From: Sinonovacula constricta
Taxonomy: Eukaryota > Mollusca > Bivalvia > Cardiida > Solecurtidae
NCBI GenBank assembly: GCA_007844125.1
Contig: CM017571.1
Location: forward strand, 29,337,978 to 29,401,977
Length of the DNA stretch: 64,000 bases
Reading direction: 5' to 3'
The notes below the pieces were generated by a model. The model was not told where the DNA came from. It saw nothing but the letters and a program-made list of their open reading frames with translations, and did not search any database. Position numbers and translations under genes: made by a program. Positions 22,174-33,300 of this stretch are shown piece by piece (positions within the stretch are counted from its first letter, which is position 1; every line of letters begins with the position of its first letter).

Positions 22174-22179
22174 TTTATT
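22174..22179 (-). terminator. Candidate TTC28 polyadenylation signal AATAAA
   Basis: TTTATT on the plus strand is AATAAA on the minus strand. The minus strand continues into an A-rich stretch and then a G/T-rich element (TGTGTTGTTTTGTT) about 25-40 bp further on, the usual arrangement of cleavage site and downstream element. This would give TTC28 a 3' UTR of about 1.75 kb (22155-23907). Other AATAAA sites occur within that stretch. Confidence 0.4.
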
Positions 22180-22942
22180 TTCCTGGCACAGGAAATGATA
22201 AATATGAATATATTATAAATTATGAATGTAACAAAATGTATTAGTTCAGCACATGTGCACATATAAAACAAAAACAAGTATGTCTATATACAATGAACAA
22301 TTCTCATAAGCTATTTACATCAACCTGGTCAGTACAAAAACAGGGCATGAACTCAAAACATTTCTAAAAAATATTTCATCTCTTTCTACAAAAGAAATAA
22401 TGAAAAATAATAATGAAAATGTAACAAAATAAAACATGTAGATGTTATTAGTCAAATATAAGATATAACAAAAAAAATAGAGAAGATCAAATCTGATATA
22501 CAAAGAAGTATATTTTTTTCCTTTTTAAAAATGTTAAAAATAAAGACACATTCACTTAAAAGTAAATTTTTAAAAAAACACAACACATATTGAATAATCT
22601 TTAGGATTATTTTCAAAGAATAAGAAATTAGTTATAAATAATTTGGTCAGATAAAGCAATAATTATTTGGTTTACAGTTATTTTAGCTAAATACATGGAA
22701 ATATAACAAAATGCAACAATATTTTTATTACGATTCAAAATCTCAACATGCTATTTCAAACAAATACAAGATTCTGATAAAAGAACAAGCTCTTTTTTAC
22801 TCTCAAAGAGAACACATGGATCATTTTGACTGTAACTAAGAAATGTATCTTATACAGCTATACAGCAATCTTGAACAATGTCAAAAAGCCTCTTGTCACA
22901 AGTCAATCACAGAAGCCTTATTAATATAAAACAATTTTCTTA

Positions 22943-23240
22943 GTCAAGTCTAGCTCAATTTAAGTTTCATTTGTCAACAATCCTTTCACTGGTCAAGTCT
23001 AGCTCAACTAAAATGTCATTAGCCAAATTTTCTTTCACTGGTTAAGTCTAGCGCAACTCAAATTTCATTGGCCAAATTTTCCTTCACTGTTCAAATCTAG
23101 CTCAACTAAAATGTCATTAGCCAAATTTTCCTTCACTGTTCAGGTCTAGCACAACTCAAATGTAATTGGATACATTTTCTTTCATTGACAAAGTATAGTT
23201 TACTGGTAATTAAAATTTCATTGGCCAACATTTTTTTCAT
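22943..23240. repeat. 49-bp diverged tandem repeat, about 6 copies, in the probable TTC28 3' UTR
   Basis: TCAAGTCTAGCTCAA-like words occur at 22944, 22993, 23042, 23091 and 23140, a strict 49-bp spacing despite substitutions. Between them are CATTAGCCAAATTTTC and TTTCACTG. It lies between the TTC28 stop and the proposed poly(A) signal. Confidence 0.85.
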
Positions 23241-23907
23241 TAGTCAAATATAGTTCAAGAAAAATGTCAGAATATATTCTTAATACAGATTATAACAAAT
23301 CCATATCAATAATGTATCTATACACTTAATACATAGATCCTCACAACACTGATAGTCTGCTAGAAGGGGTTTTTCCGTAAAACATCTTTTAAACAGATTT
23401 ATAAAAACTTCCCAACAATTTGAAAGTACTTTGTAGGATAATAAGAAACACACACATGCATAATTAGGTTTTAATACTGACTGGCACAATGTATGTTCTA
23501 ATTGCTGACTTTGAAACATATAAAATAATGACTTTTTATCTTTGTGTTACAAATATTAGCATATTAGCAGCTAAGTATTGCTAGACAATACCATATCAAC
23601 AAATAATACTTGTAAAACATCATGCAGTAGGAATGAAAAATAGAACAGTAATTAAAAAATCACATTACAATTGGCATATTTATAAATGCACATTAAATTG
23701 TTGCAATGACAGTGCTATTACTTCCAACAAGCAATGTTTGTTCTGTTTCAGCACTGAATAAATGTGTATGGTTAAACACTAAACGTCAATTCAATTCCAT
23801 GAAATTAAAAATTCTATTTTAAATACTGCCATTAAAACATGACTTGAAATCTCACAATATAAAAATCACATCATTTGTTTGATCCAATGCATAAACTTAA
23901 ATATGCA

Positions 23908-26900
23908 TTAACATTTAGATGCTTGTATCACACTAGTCTTAGCAAAGCTCTTCTTGTCCGACCCCAGATCAACCCTACGAAGAGGACCAATTGCAAGCTG
24001 ACCTGCATTGCCACGAGAAATTCCTGCACTTCCATTAGTCAAATCATGACCCAGATGTGGTACCATTCCTGTTATTGGTGGTCCTTGATGTTGATTACTG
24101 AAAAGGGGGGCTCCATTCTGAGAGCGAGGAGGGTACACAGTGTACTTCCCACCTGGGTTCACACTTGGTATGGTACCGTTGGCAAACAGGGGTCCCTTGC
24201 TTGGTACAACAGGTGTTCTAATTTCAGACTGGTTGCCATTGTTTAGAGGAGCTACAACATTAACTGAACCAGACTGAGGTACGAAACCTGCACCATCGAA
24301 ACTTTTCTGAGATGAAAAGCTAGTCATATGTCTGTCCATATTTTCCCAACTGTCAATTCTAGCTGGTGGTACAGGAGGATTTTTCCTCAATGGAGAGCTA
24401 GGCACTTCTTTGTTTGGACCTACAGCACTATTATGGATCTGATGGAATTGTGGACCACCTCCACTCAATTGCCGATTGGCATCTCGCAGGTAGGTATTCT
24501 GACTAGAAAAGCTCGTCATACTGCCACTCTGACCAAGAGGAACTCTCTGTATATCTGCCCTCTCAAATGTATTAGTAGGAGTCTGATTGTGATTCAGTGC
24601 TGTGTAGTTTCTATTAGACTGTGACTGAGTGCCATTCAATCTTTGGTAGCCTTGGTTTTCTGTGTTAAAGCCATGATGGTTTGTATTATAACCAACATTA
24701 TTTGAGTTCACAGGGGCTGGTGGATATTCAACTGGTGTCCTGAACTGGGTTGGGGGGGCCGGGAATGACTCGTGTACATTTGTTGCAGAGTCAGGGGAAA
24801 GGGGCTCACGGAGAAGGGCTGCAGTTTTAGATGGTGAAAATGGTGGCTTGGCCTGCCCACCTGGCATCAGGCCAGGACCATTTGGTGTCCTTGAAGGGCT
24901 GAAATGGGTCCTAGAAGGGGACATGGGGCCAGAGAGATCAATGGTGGAGGGTCTGTTAACCTGTGGGGTGTTTCGTACTGGTACTGCTGGTTTGACAGAA
25001 TATCTGTTGGCAAGAGACGGGACTTGTGGCTGGTGGGAGAAAGTAGGAGCTGGAAATTGTGGAGTGATGTTTTGGTAGTTGGGAGAGGGGTCTTGGAATG
25101 GTGGAGAATTGGATTGATTGCCTAAAGGAGTCATGCCTTGCTGAATCTGAGTGTTAAAGCTTGCAGTAACTGGCAACTTATGTGTTGGTGAGCCAGTTTT
25201 GTATGGATAGGAAGAGGCAGACTGGTTGTATGTGGGTCCATACCTTCGTGGGGACATCCCAGGGGCAGATGCTGACTGATGGGGCACATTATGAACCTCC
25301 TCCATTGAAGAGTTTGTTGAAGAGTTGCTAGGGGAGTGGAATGTTGTTATGGAGGTGAAACTTTGTAATGATTGGCTGTTTGTGACTGATTTTGATTGCT
25401 CTGGTACATCACCTAAGGAATGTTTGATAAAGTGTGAGTTCTTGATGGCATACTGATAGCTGGGAGGTGCATTAGGGCGAGACTGACCTTGCCCACGCCC
25501 TATACTGTCAATAGAGCTGTTAGATGAATTCTGATTGGTTGACTGCTGGAGAAGGCCACCGCCTAATGGTCTTGAAGGGAGATTACCACCAATGTTTGAA
25601 CGACTGAGGTCAAAGTATGAGGTTTGATTTAAATTAGCACTACTGTTCAATGGAGATGGAGTATCAGCTGGTTCTGAGTCAGAGAAACTGACTTTCTTTT
25701 TCTGCTTGCCACTTTTACTTGAAGCTGATGATCCAGTGCTTAGTGCGGGTGAGGCATCTCTCTTTGGCGCAGACATCTCTGGTGGTTGGCTTTCTCCAAG
25801 GATAAGTGTAGGTGTGAGAGTGCTGGCAGACCCTGAACCAGATGTCTGTTCACTGGAAGAATCATAAGAGCCAACAAATGGCGAATCATTGCCATTTATT
25901 CTAATGTCATTACCGTAAGGTCTGTAGATGACAGATTTCACAGACGATGGAGTTGAACAGTAGCTGCTGGTACTAGTAGTGCTGTCTGGTCGATACTGGA
26001 TTGATGACAGACTGTTTGATGATAAGCTATTCATACTTTCAGCTGGACTTGGCCGGTTTGGTGGTCGAAATGAACTGAATGACATAGTGTTTGGTGTTCC
26101 ACTGGAATTGGTAAAACTGTCTTTCTTGCTCACAACAATAGCTTGAGTGGTGAACACTTTGACTTCGCTTTCAGATGTTTGAATAATGTCACTCACGGAT
26201 GAACTGATATCTGTCTTTGATGCTATAGCACTGGTGGGAATGTTGTCTATGGGAATGTTTGAAAGGTTAGACACATTGACCGAGAGATTGCGGAAATTGC
26301 TTGCACTGGTTTGGAATGTCTGCTTGGTTTGCACCACAGGAGGTGCTCGAGCATGATGGGAAGGACTAGTGAAGGCAGACTGAGGCGTGCCAGAGAATGC
26401 TTGAACTTTTGATTGCACTGAAGAAACATTCTCTGATACACTTGAGGTAATTTGTGACGATGAACAAGACACAGCAGAGATCTTAGGAGCACTAGAGCCA
26501 GACTGGGTCATTGATTGCTGTACAAAATCAGCTCTCAGTTTATCTGACTCTATCTGTGTCTGAATGATGCTGATCTTCTGCAGTGAGTCTAGAGCCATTT
26601 TATGTTCGGACACATCGGTCATAATCTTCTGCGCCAGCATGGTTGGATCAAACTTGTAGCTTGTTGGATCGCTCTGCTGCGATCCTTCACTCTGGTTAGA
26701 TGTTGTCTCAGAAACAATGCCTGATTCATCTGTTGTTACTAAGAATGCTTCAAGATCATGCTGGTTCCTGCAGGTTAGCTGACTCTCACTGTGTGCACTC
26801 ATATCTGACATATCAGAACCACGTTTATCCGAGTCAGCCTGAATTCCTTGACTAACACTGCTAGTGTCTGAAATATCTGAATTCCTATTGTCACTATTCC

Positions 26901-27336
26901 TCTTAAATGCATTATCCAGCTTTTTTAGCTTCTCTGCTTGTGTAACTTCAGGGTTTCCCTCAGTTACAGTTTCACTGCCAATTTTATCATTGTCTGCTGA
27001 ACTGCGCCCACTTTTAGGGTCTGAGACACCCGACTTGCCATCACTTTTATCACTCCTGCCATCAAAACTGAGATCATAATTCTCGACCTCATTCAGGGAT
27101 TTGAACTCCTTAGAGCTTGCTGAGCTACTACCAAGGGTGGGGCTATCCATACAGGAGGTTTGTGTATCGCTGTCACTTAAACCAGTCACATACACCTCGT
27201 TACTTCCAGCTGGACTGACAACGCCGGTACGATACATGTTCTTGATCTGGTTCTGGTACTGAAGACACACTGCAGGGTCACTGACGCTGGGTCTGGCAGA
27301 CTTCCCAGCCATCAGCTTTCTCCCTGCTAGTCCTCC
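23908..27336 (-). CDS. TTC28: TTC28 terminal coding exon: 1,142-residue Ser/Pro/Gln-rich disordered tail
   Basis: Acceptor TATTGCAG precedes 27336 and the stop TAG/TAA codon ends at 23908. The frame is open for 3.4 kb. Composition is dominated by Ser, Thr, Asn, Gln and Pro, with many SP/TP-type sites (PSPAESM, LSPDSATN, SPLRKNPPVPPAR), which fits a disordered, phosphorylated scaffold. One more ordered segment (DPTMLAQKIMTDVSEHKMAL, about residue 230 of the exon) corresponds to a helical motif that I recall as conserved in vertebrate TTC28. KKKVSFSDSEP resembles a PP1-docking KVSF motif. The protein ends in SKC, a terminus I recall as shared with vertebrate TTC28. Single-exon tail of this size is unusual for the gene. 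Confidence 0.9.
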   Translation of the reverse strand, partial: GGLAGRKLMAGKSARPSVSDPAVCLQYQNQIKNMYRTGVVSPAGSNEVYVTGLSDSDTQTSCMDSPTLGSSSASSKEFKSLNEVENYDLSFDGRSDKSDGKSGVSDPKSGRSSADNDKIGSETVTEGNPEVTQAEKLKKLDNAFKRNSDNRNSDISDTSSVSQGIQADSDKRGSDMSDMSAHSESQLTCRNQHDLEAFLVTTDESGIVSETTSNQSEGSQQSDPTSYKFDPTMLAQKIMTDVSEHKMALDSLQKISIIQTQIESDKLRADFVQQSMTQSGSSAPKISAVSCSSSQITSSVSENVSSVQSKVQAFSGTPQSAFTSPSHHARAPPVVQTKQTFQTSASNFRNLSVNVSNLSNIPIDNIPTSAIASKTDISSSVSDIIQTSESEVKVFTTQAIVVSKKDSFTNSSGTPNTMSFSSFRPPNRPSPAESMNSLSSNSLSSIQYRPDSTTSTSSYCSTPSSVKSVIYRPYGNDIRINGNDSPFVGSYDSSSEQTSGSGSASTLTPTLILGESQPPEMSAPKRDASPALSTGSSASSKSGKQKKKVSFSDSEPADTPSPLNSSANLNQTSYFDLSRSNIGGNLPSRPLGGGLLQQSTNQNSSNSSIDSIGRGQGQSRPNAPPSYQYAIKNSHFIKHSLGDVPEQSKSVTNSQSLQSFTSITTFHSPSNSSTNSSMEEVHNVPHQSASAPGMSPRRYGPTYNQSASSYPYKTGSPTHKLPVTASFNTQIQQGMTPLGNQSNSPPFQDPSPNYQNITPQFPAPTFSHQPQVPSLANRYSVKPAVPVRNTPQVNRPSTIDLSGPMSPSRTHFSPSRTPNGPGLMPGGQAKPPFSPSKTAALLREPLSPDSATNVHESFPAPPTQFRTPVEYPPAPVNSNNVGYNTNHHGFNTENQGYQRLNGTQSQSNRNYTALNHNQTPTNTFERADIQRVPLGQSGSMTSFSSQNTYLRDANRQLSGGGPQFHQIHNSAVGPNKEVPSSPLRKNPPVPPARIDSWENMDRHMTSFSSQKSFDGAGFVPQSGSVNVVAPLNNGNQSEIRTPVVPSKGPLFANGTIPSVNPGGKYTVYPPRSQNGAPLFSNQHQGPPITGMVPHLGHDLTNGSAGISRGNAGQLAIGPLRRVDLGSDKKSFAKTSVIQASKC

Positions 27337-30300
27337 CTGCAATAAAGAATAATAACTGTTGTAAAAATCAAATGACTATCTGAAGGCAAGGTAATAATGG
27401 TCCTATGACGAGGGTGCTTGCTACATCATCCATATGACTGATCACACAAATAATTTGTCCTATCAGATGTGTTAATCATGCCATTACAAACAATGCTCTA
27501 AACTGAGAAGAAAAACAAACAAACAGATAATTATATTCTAACACAATCCTTCAAAACAATATGTAGAATCACTCCACAAACACAGAAGAAATAAATAATC
27601 TGACTTCTTATAAGACAGAACATGAGACTGAGGCCCTTCATGGAAATTAGTCCAGTGGATAATTACTTATCAGTAATAGGCTAAAAATGAACACAGAATC
27701 TGTTAGATTCTGTAATAAAAAGATGTGATATGTACAAATGACAGCTCCTTTCATTCCCCTTTACTCACCTGACTCATGCGACTGTTCCTGATGCGCATTT
27801 TCTCCATCTCCGCTGGGTTGAACAAGGACCGTTTCTTGCTGCGAGGTGACAAAGGCGGTGTGCTGCCCTTGGAGAAGTTGGACGTGGAGGTGGAGCCACT
27901 GTGGGAAGATGAGAGACTCTCCAGACTGGAGGAGCTGTCCAAGGCCAGTGATCGTGGGGCCTCCTGGGTGTCTGTGCGAGGGACAGGGGAGATAATTTAT
28001 TAAGTATAAGGACATTTTACAACTGAAATTTATGTCTGAAATTTGATATTATGAAACACAATGGGGAGGAAAAAATGGTGAAATTGTAAAAATGATAAAA
28101 ATTTCATAAAGAAAATGTCTTAGCAAAGAACCTGTCATTCTTGTAGAATCAACATTGGAGGGTCTATATTTAGAAAGTAATCAATAAAATAAAGTTTTTA
28201 GCAGTAGTATGAATTGGCACAAGGAACGATGTGCATAAATTAAAAAAAAATATAAGCACTTATACAGCATTTAAAACTGAATAATTAAAAATATTTGTAA
28301 CGTCACTGAGACTCTTAAAAGATGCTTTTAGATAGTCACAAAGTGTCTACCACAAGAAATCAGCATGATTTGTTCATCAGCCTACTGCAATTTCCCATCT
28401 TTATGGGTAACATTCATTAAATATACATAAATGTTTGAAATGATTCTAAACTTACCAAAGACTGCCACCAGGGCTTGTAGGGCAAACTGTAGATGTCTCT
28501 TGTTGGCCTGTTTCCCAAGGCGCAGAGTGATCTCATCATTACCCACATCCACCAGGTCCATACCTGCAGGTGATTGGTAAATGATAAGTCATGTGATGTG
28601 AAGCAGATAAAATGATTGGTCAATGGCAGGTCATGCCATGCAATAAGTTTGAGATAAAATGATTAGCTGAAAACTTGACTGCTGGATGAAGGGGATATAT
28701 AAATATAAAAAGACAATTTTTTGTGTGTTTTTTTATGAACAAAAAATGAAATAAAAAATTCTGTTATTTTTTGGTAACTATTAACCCAAAATCTAATAAA
28801 ATAAAATAAAAAAGAGACCAAAAACCCTCTTTTGGTTGCTAGGCAATCAAATACCCAATAATTATATGCATAAAAATTACTCACTGAGTGAAGCAAGAAA
28901 CTCATGACAACCAGGTATCCTCCATAGCTTCACGTTAACCTTGACGTCCATGTTATTGTCTTTGGCAGCCATCTTGCTGAGGATGTCTCGCATCTAGGAA
29001 CATTAATGCAATGACTTAATAAGCAAAATATATGGGATTAAGATTTGAAATTACTACATCAATGAAATAGGTATCATTTTTTTATGAAACCTTGTAAGTA
29101 TGTATAATGAATCAATAAATATTTATAAGAATTTAATTTGGAAACTAAACACTCATTTTTAATCATATTTGGAACAGATGTAAAGACAGCATAAATCTTA
29201 AATAAACCTTGCTTACAGAAAAAGCTAGTCTTTGAATTATTTTTTGTAAAGCTAACATTTAAATTAAGGGAGGTAAGTATGAATGACTCACCACTCTGAT
29301 GATTGCCTCCCCTGCCTCAAAATTCGACAGGAACTTGGACAAGGCCTGAAGGGAGCCATGGGGTAATCCTGTAATGAAAAGAAGTTATCTGAACTTTGAG
29401 ATTTCTGTGAAGTAGGAGGTGTTACATACCAATAAAACAAGACATAACATAACAATGTGTATGTTTCAGTCACTGTTAAAGATTGAAAAGGAAATTAAAC
29501 AATCTTATTTTGTTTATTTTTATAAATTCTATAAAATATACTATCTGTAAAAATTCAATACATTTTAAGGCAAACAACCCAAAATAAAGGGTAAAAATGA
29601 AATGATATTTTTTCACTGTCAACAATAATTAGGCTTTTAGTGAGCTTTATACTTCAATATTCCAACCAATGTTCTTTTTATCAACAGTCTTTTCCAATCC
29701 ATTGCACATAACTTTGATAGCACATTATTTTGAATTAATCAAATACTTACACATAAAGCCATTGATACTTAATCTTTAATTAAAGAACAGAAAATTCATG
29801 TAGTATGGTATCATAGATAGGGGTAAATGATAATATCCTTACAGCAAATATTTGGTTAATTGTATGATTTTGTCCTGGATTTCAGGCTGGATGAATTTTT
29901 AAAATGAATTATCAACTAACCCAGTAGAGCCTGCAGACTTGCACTGGCTTGTGTGAGTCTGTCGCCGGGATCACTCTGTGGGAAGAAGACCGCTGGTGGC
30001 AGGCCATTGAGCGAAGGCTCGAACCTGAAGCCCACGGCCTGAAGGAGATCCTTCCAGCCACTGAGACCACACACCTTGTTCTCTATAGACTGGGCAGTCG
30101 TGTACATGGAGTTCTTCATGCCTTGATGGATACGCTGCAGGGACTTTTCAATCTGAATAGGGAGGATAATGAGAAGTTTGCTAACAATTGCAAAAAAACA
30201 AACAAAAGGTTATAAGAAATAATGTGATTGTATTTGAACAGTGATAAATATGCTTTGCTTAAAACATGGAAAAATAATAATTAAAAAAATGGATTTTGCT

Positions 30301-33300
30301 AGGGACTTTGTGACTATGAAAATAGTTTAGACAAAACTAACACAAACTAGAACATATCTAGACCAACGCACTTGACCATGAAGACAAAAAACATCTATTA
30401 CAATTAACTCACTTGGCTATGAAGACTAGCACATAATATTATAATTAACTCACTTGGCCATGAAGACTAGTGCATATCTATTACAATTAACTCACTTGGC
30501 CATGAAGACTAGTGCATATCTATTACAATTAACTCACTTGGCCATGAAGACTTGCGCATATCTATTACAATTAACTCACTTGGCCATGAAGACTAGCGCA
30601 TATCTATTACAATTAACTCACTTGGCCATGAAGACTAGCGCATATCTTTTACAATTAACTCACTTGGCCATGAAGACTAGCACATATCTTTTACAATTAA
30701 CTCACTTGGCCATGAAGACTAGCGTATATCTATTACAATTAACTCACTTGGCCATGAAGACTAGCGCATATCTATTACAATCAACTCACTTGGCTATGAA
30801 GACTAGCACATATCTATTTCAATTAACTCACTTGATCAAGAACACTACAGTATATTTATAACATAACAAATTTTAACACAGGCTGTTATAGGTTGAAAGT
30901 GTTGTTATTTTAATCACTTATTATTATCAAGATTTGATGAACACCACTATACTCAACAGATACTTACTAGATGCAGCAGTACTCTCATGGCTTCCCTACA
31001 CTGATTGGGATGCTGGAGCAGTTCACAGATAGCATGACCCATCTGGGCCACCTTACTGCTCAGTTTCACATCCTGCCCCATCAATACCCAACCTCCCCAG
31101 TTGGACGGGTGTGAGAACTGCTTTGTTGACTGAACCGTCTTGATGGCAAACGAAAGAGCCTGCGAAACAAACTTCCCTTCCTGCAGCCCAACGTAAAGTG
31201 TTCGCATGAGAAGTTTTGATGCTTGATCGGGAACTGGCCATAAACAGTATATCACACACTGGGCACCAGCAGAGAGAAGTGATCGAGTCAACCCAACAAC
31301 ACCATCAGAGTTAATTCTACCCGCTCGATCATCCGTGTAACCAGCACTTAGAACCACGAGCTTAGCATGCAGTTTGAGGTTCAAGATATCTGCAGCTGTG
31401 AGGAGATATTCTGCTAATGACGGTCCATCAAATGAACTGATATCACTAGAACTGTCATCAGAATCAATGGTTGGAAATCTAGCTGGGTGGGATGGCACTT
31501 CACCAGGAGAGAGAATCACTGACGAAAGTTTCCACGAAATGTGTGTTGCGAAATGAATCACTTCAACTTGTTCTAGCTGGTTGAGCACTGCAACCTTGGT
31601 TGCTTCTTGGCCAATGAGTGGCCTGGCAGTCAAAATTTCACCGACAATTCTTGCCTCGTATTCTGATGCCGGAATGTCATGAAGATGCCAATGCTGGCAG
31701 ATTGATGGTGTCAACTTCGGGTTGCCCACCACCGTGGCACCAGAGGAGTCTATCACCGGACGTGATGTCTTGTCATGTTTATTTACATTCTGCAGAGAAG
31801 TCAAGGATGGCACAACCATCAGGTTAAATCTTTCAAATAAATACTCCATTGTCTGGTCCTTTCTTAGCACTGAGAATGGTATCAGGTATAAATCTCCCTG
31901 AAGAACAATTATCAAATCCAGAGGTCCTGGCCCATATTCATCCAAGACATTTTTTATTGCTTCCTCAAATGGCTCTACCAATAACTGATAAAGAGCAGAT
32001 ATTGCCGACTTGTTTCCGAACTTGTTCTTAACACTATTTTTCCTGGTAATATTAGCACCTGGGAAAGATGCATTGCAGCCATTCAAACTAGTACTGACAC
32101 TAAACAAGCTTCCTAAACTATAATTGCTGCTGTTGAATAAGTGGTTACGGTTGACAATTCTAAGGAATCCAGTGCGGTCGTTCTCAGCATTGAGTTTATC
32201 ACCAAGTTCCTCTAAATGTTGCTCCCATTGGTCCTCAGAGTCACTGTCGTTATCCAGGCTCATGGACCGGGACATGGTCCTGTTGGGGGGAAAACACAAA
32301 TGTCATAAAGGAATAACATTTCTTTACAAGACACTAATTTGAGATATAAATACCAAATAAGCTATTTCATTCCTCCTGACAAACAGATTATTTTTTTCAA
32401 TGGCATATGCTAATCAGGGCCAAAAGACTGAACAAAATTTCCTTAACTGGCAAATAACACAGTCAAAGAGAGCTGATACTGGCATGAAGGTTTTATATTG
32501 CATGTTATTTCTTTTTAACTCTTCAGCTTAAGGGTTAAATATACTGGGATTATGTTTTGTTATTTGATTATAATTAAATTTACACCAACAAACCTGCAAA
32601 TAAAGGTTTGCTAATTAAAATCCTAAACAATGAAGAATTTAAATGAAAATTAAAGCAAAACAAAGTCATGCAATAAGGGAAGCAAAGCTAGAAATAGCAA
32701 TGGTTTACAAACAAACAAAATTAGCAAAGCTGTCTTCATAATTTCTTAAGACTTGAAATTGCATTACAAAACATGGCCCTGTTGCCAGTTTTGAAATAAG
32801 AAAATTTAATTAAATAATAAAACAGGCATCTTAAACATAAAAAAATAATATAAATTTTCAATGTTTGCTAGCTATGAATATATTGCTGATGCTACTGTTA
32901 CTGCTGCTGTTAATGATGATGATAATAATGATAGTGAAATGATATCAAGGATAAAGACAACAACCATAATGATAATGATCATTAAGATGATGTCAATATC
33001 AATGACAATCATGATTATGTTCATTATGATAATGACATATCCATCATTATGATAAAATAATGATAACAGTGATGATGACAAGAGCAGACATTTTTAATGA
33101 TGATGATAACAGTGATGATGACAGTGCTGACATTGTCAATGATGATGATAACAGTGATGATGAAAGAGCTGACTTTGTCAATGATGATGATAACAGTGAT
33201 GATGACAGTGCTGACATTGTCAATGATGATGATAACAGTGATGATGACAAGAGCTGACATTGTCAATGATGATGATAACAGTGATGATGAAAGAGCTGAC

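Noticed and set aside
23875..24624. Plus-strand frames opposite the TTC28 tail
   Set aside because: Antisense shadows of a 3.4-kb coding exon.
30454..30861. 135-codon plus-strand frame (MKTSAYLLQLTHLA repeats)
   Set aside because: By-product of a 42-bp minisatellite inside a TTC28 intron, antisense to the gene.
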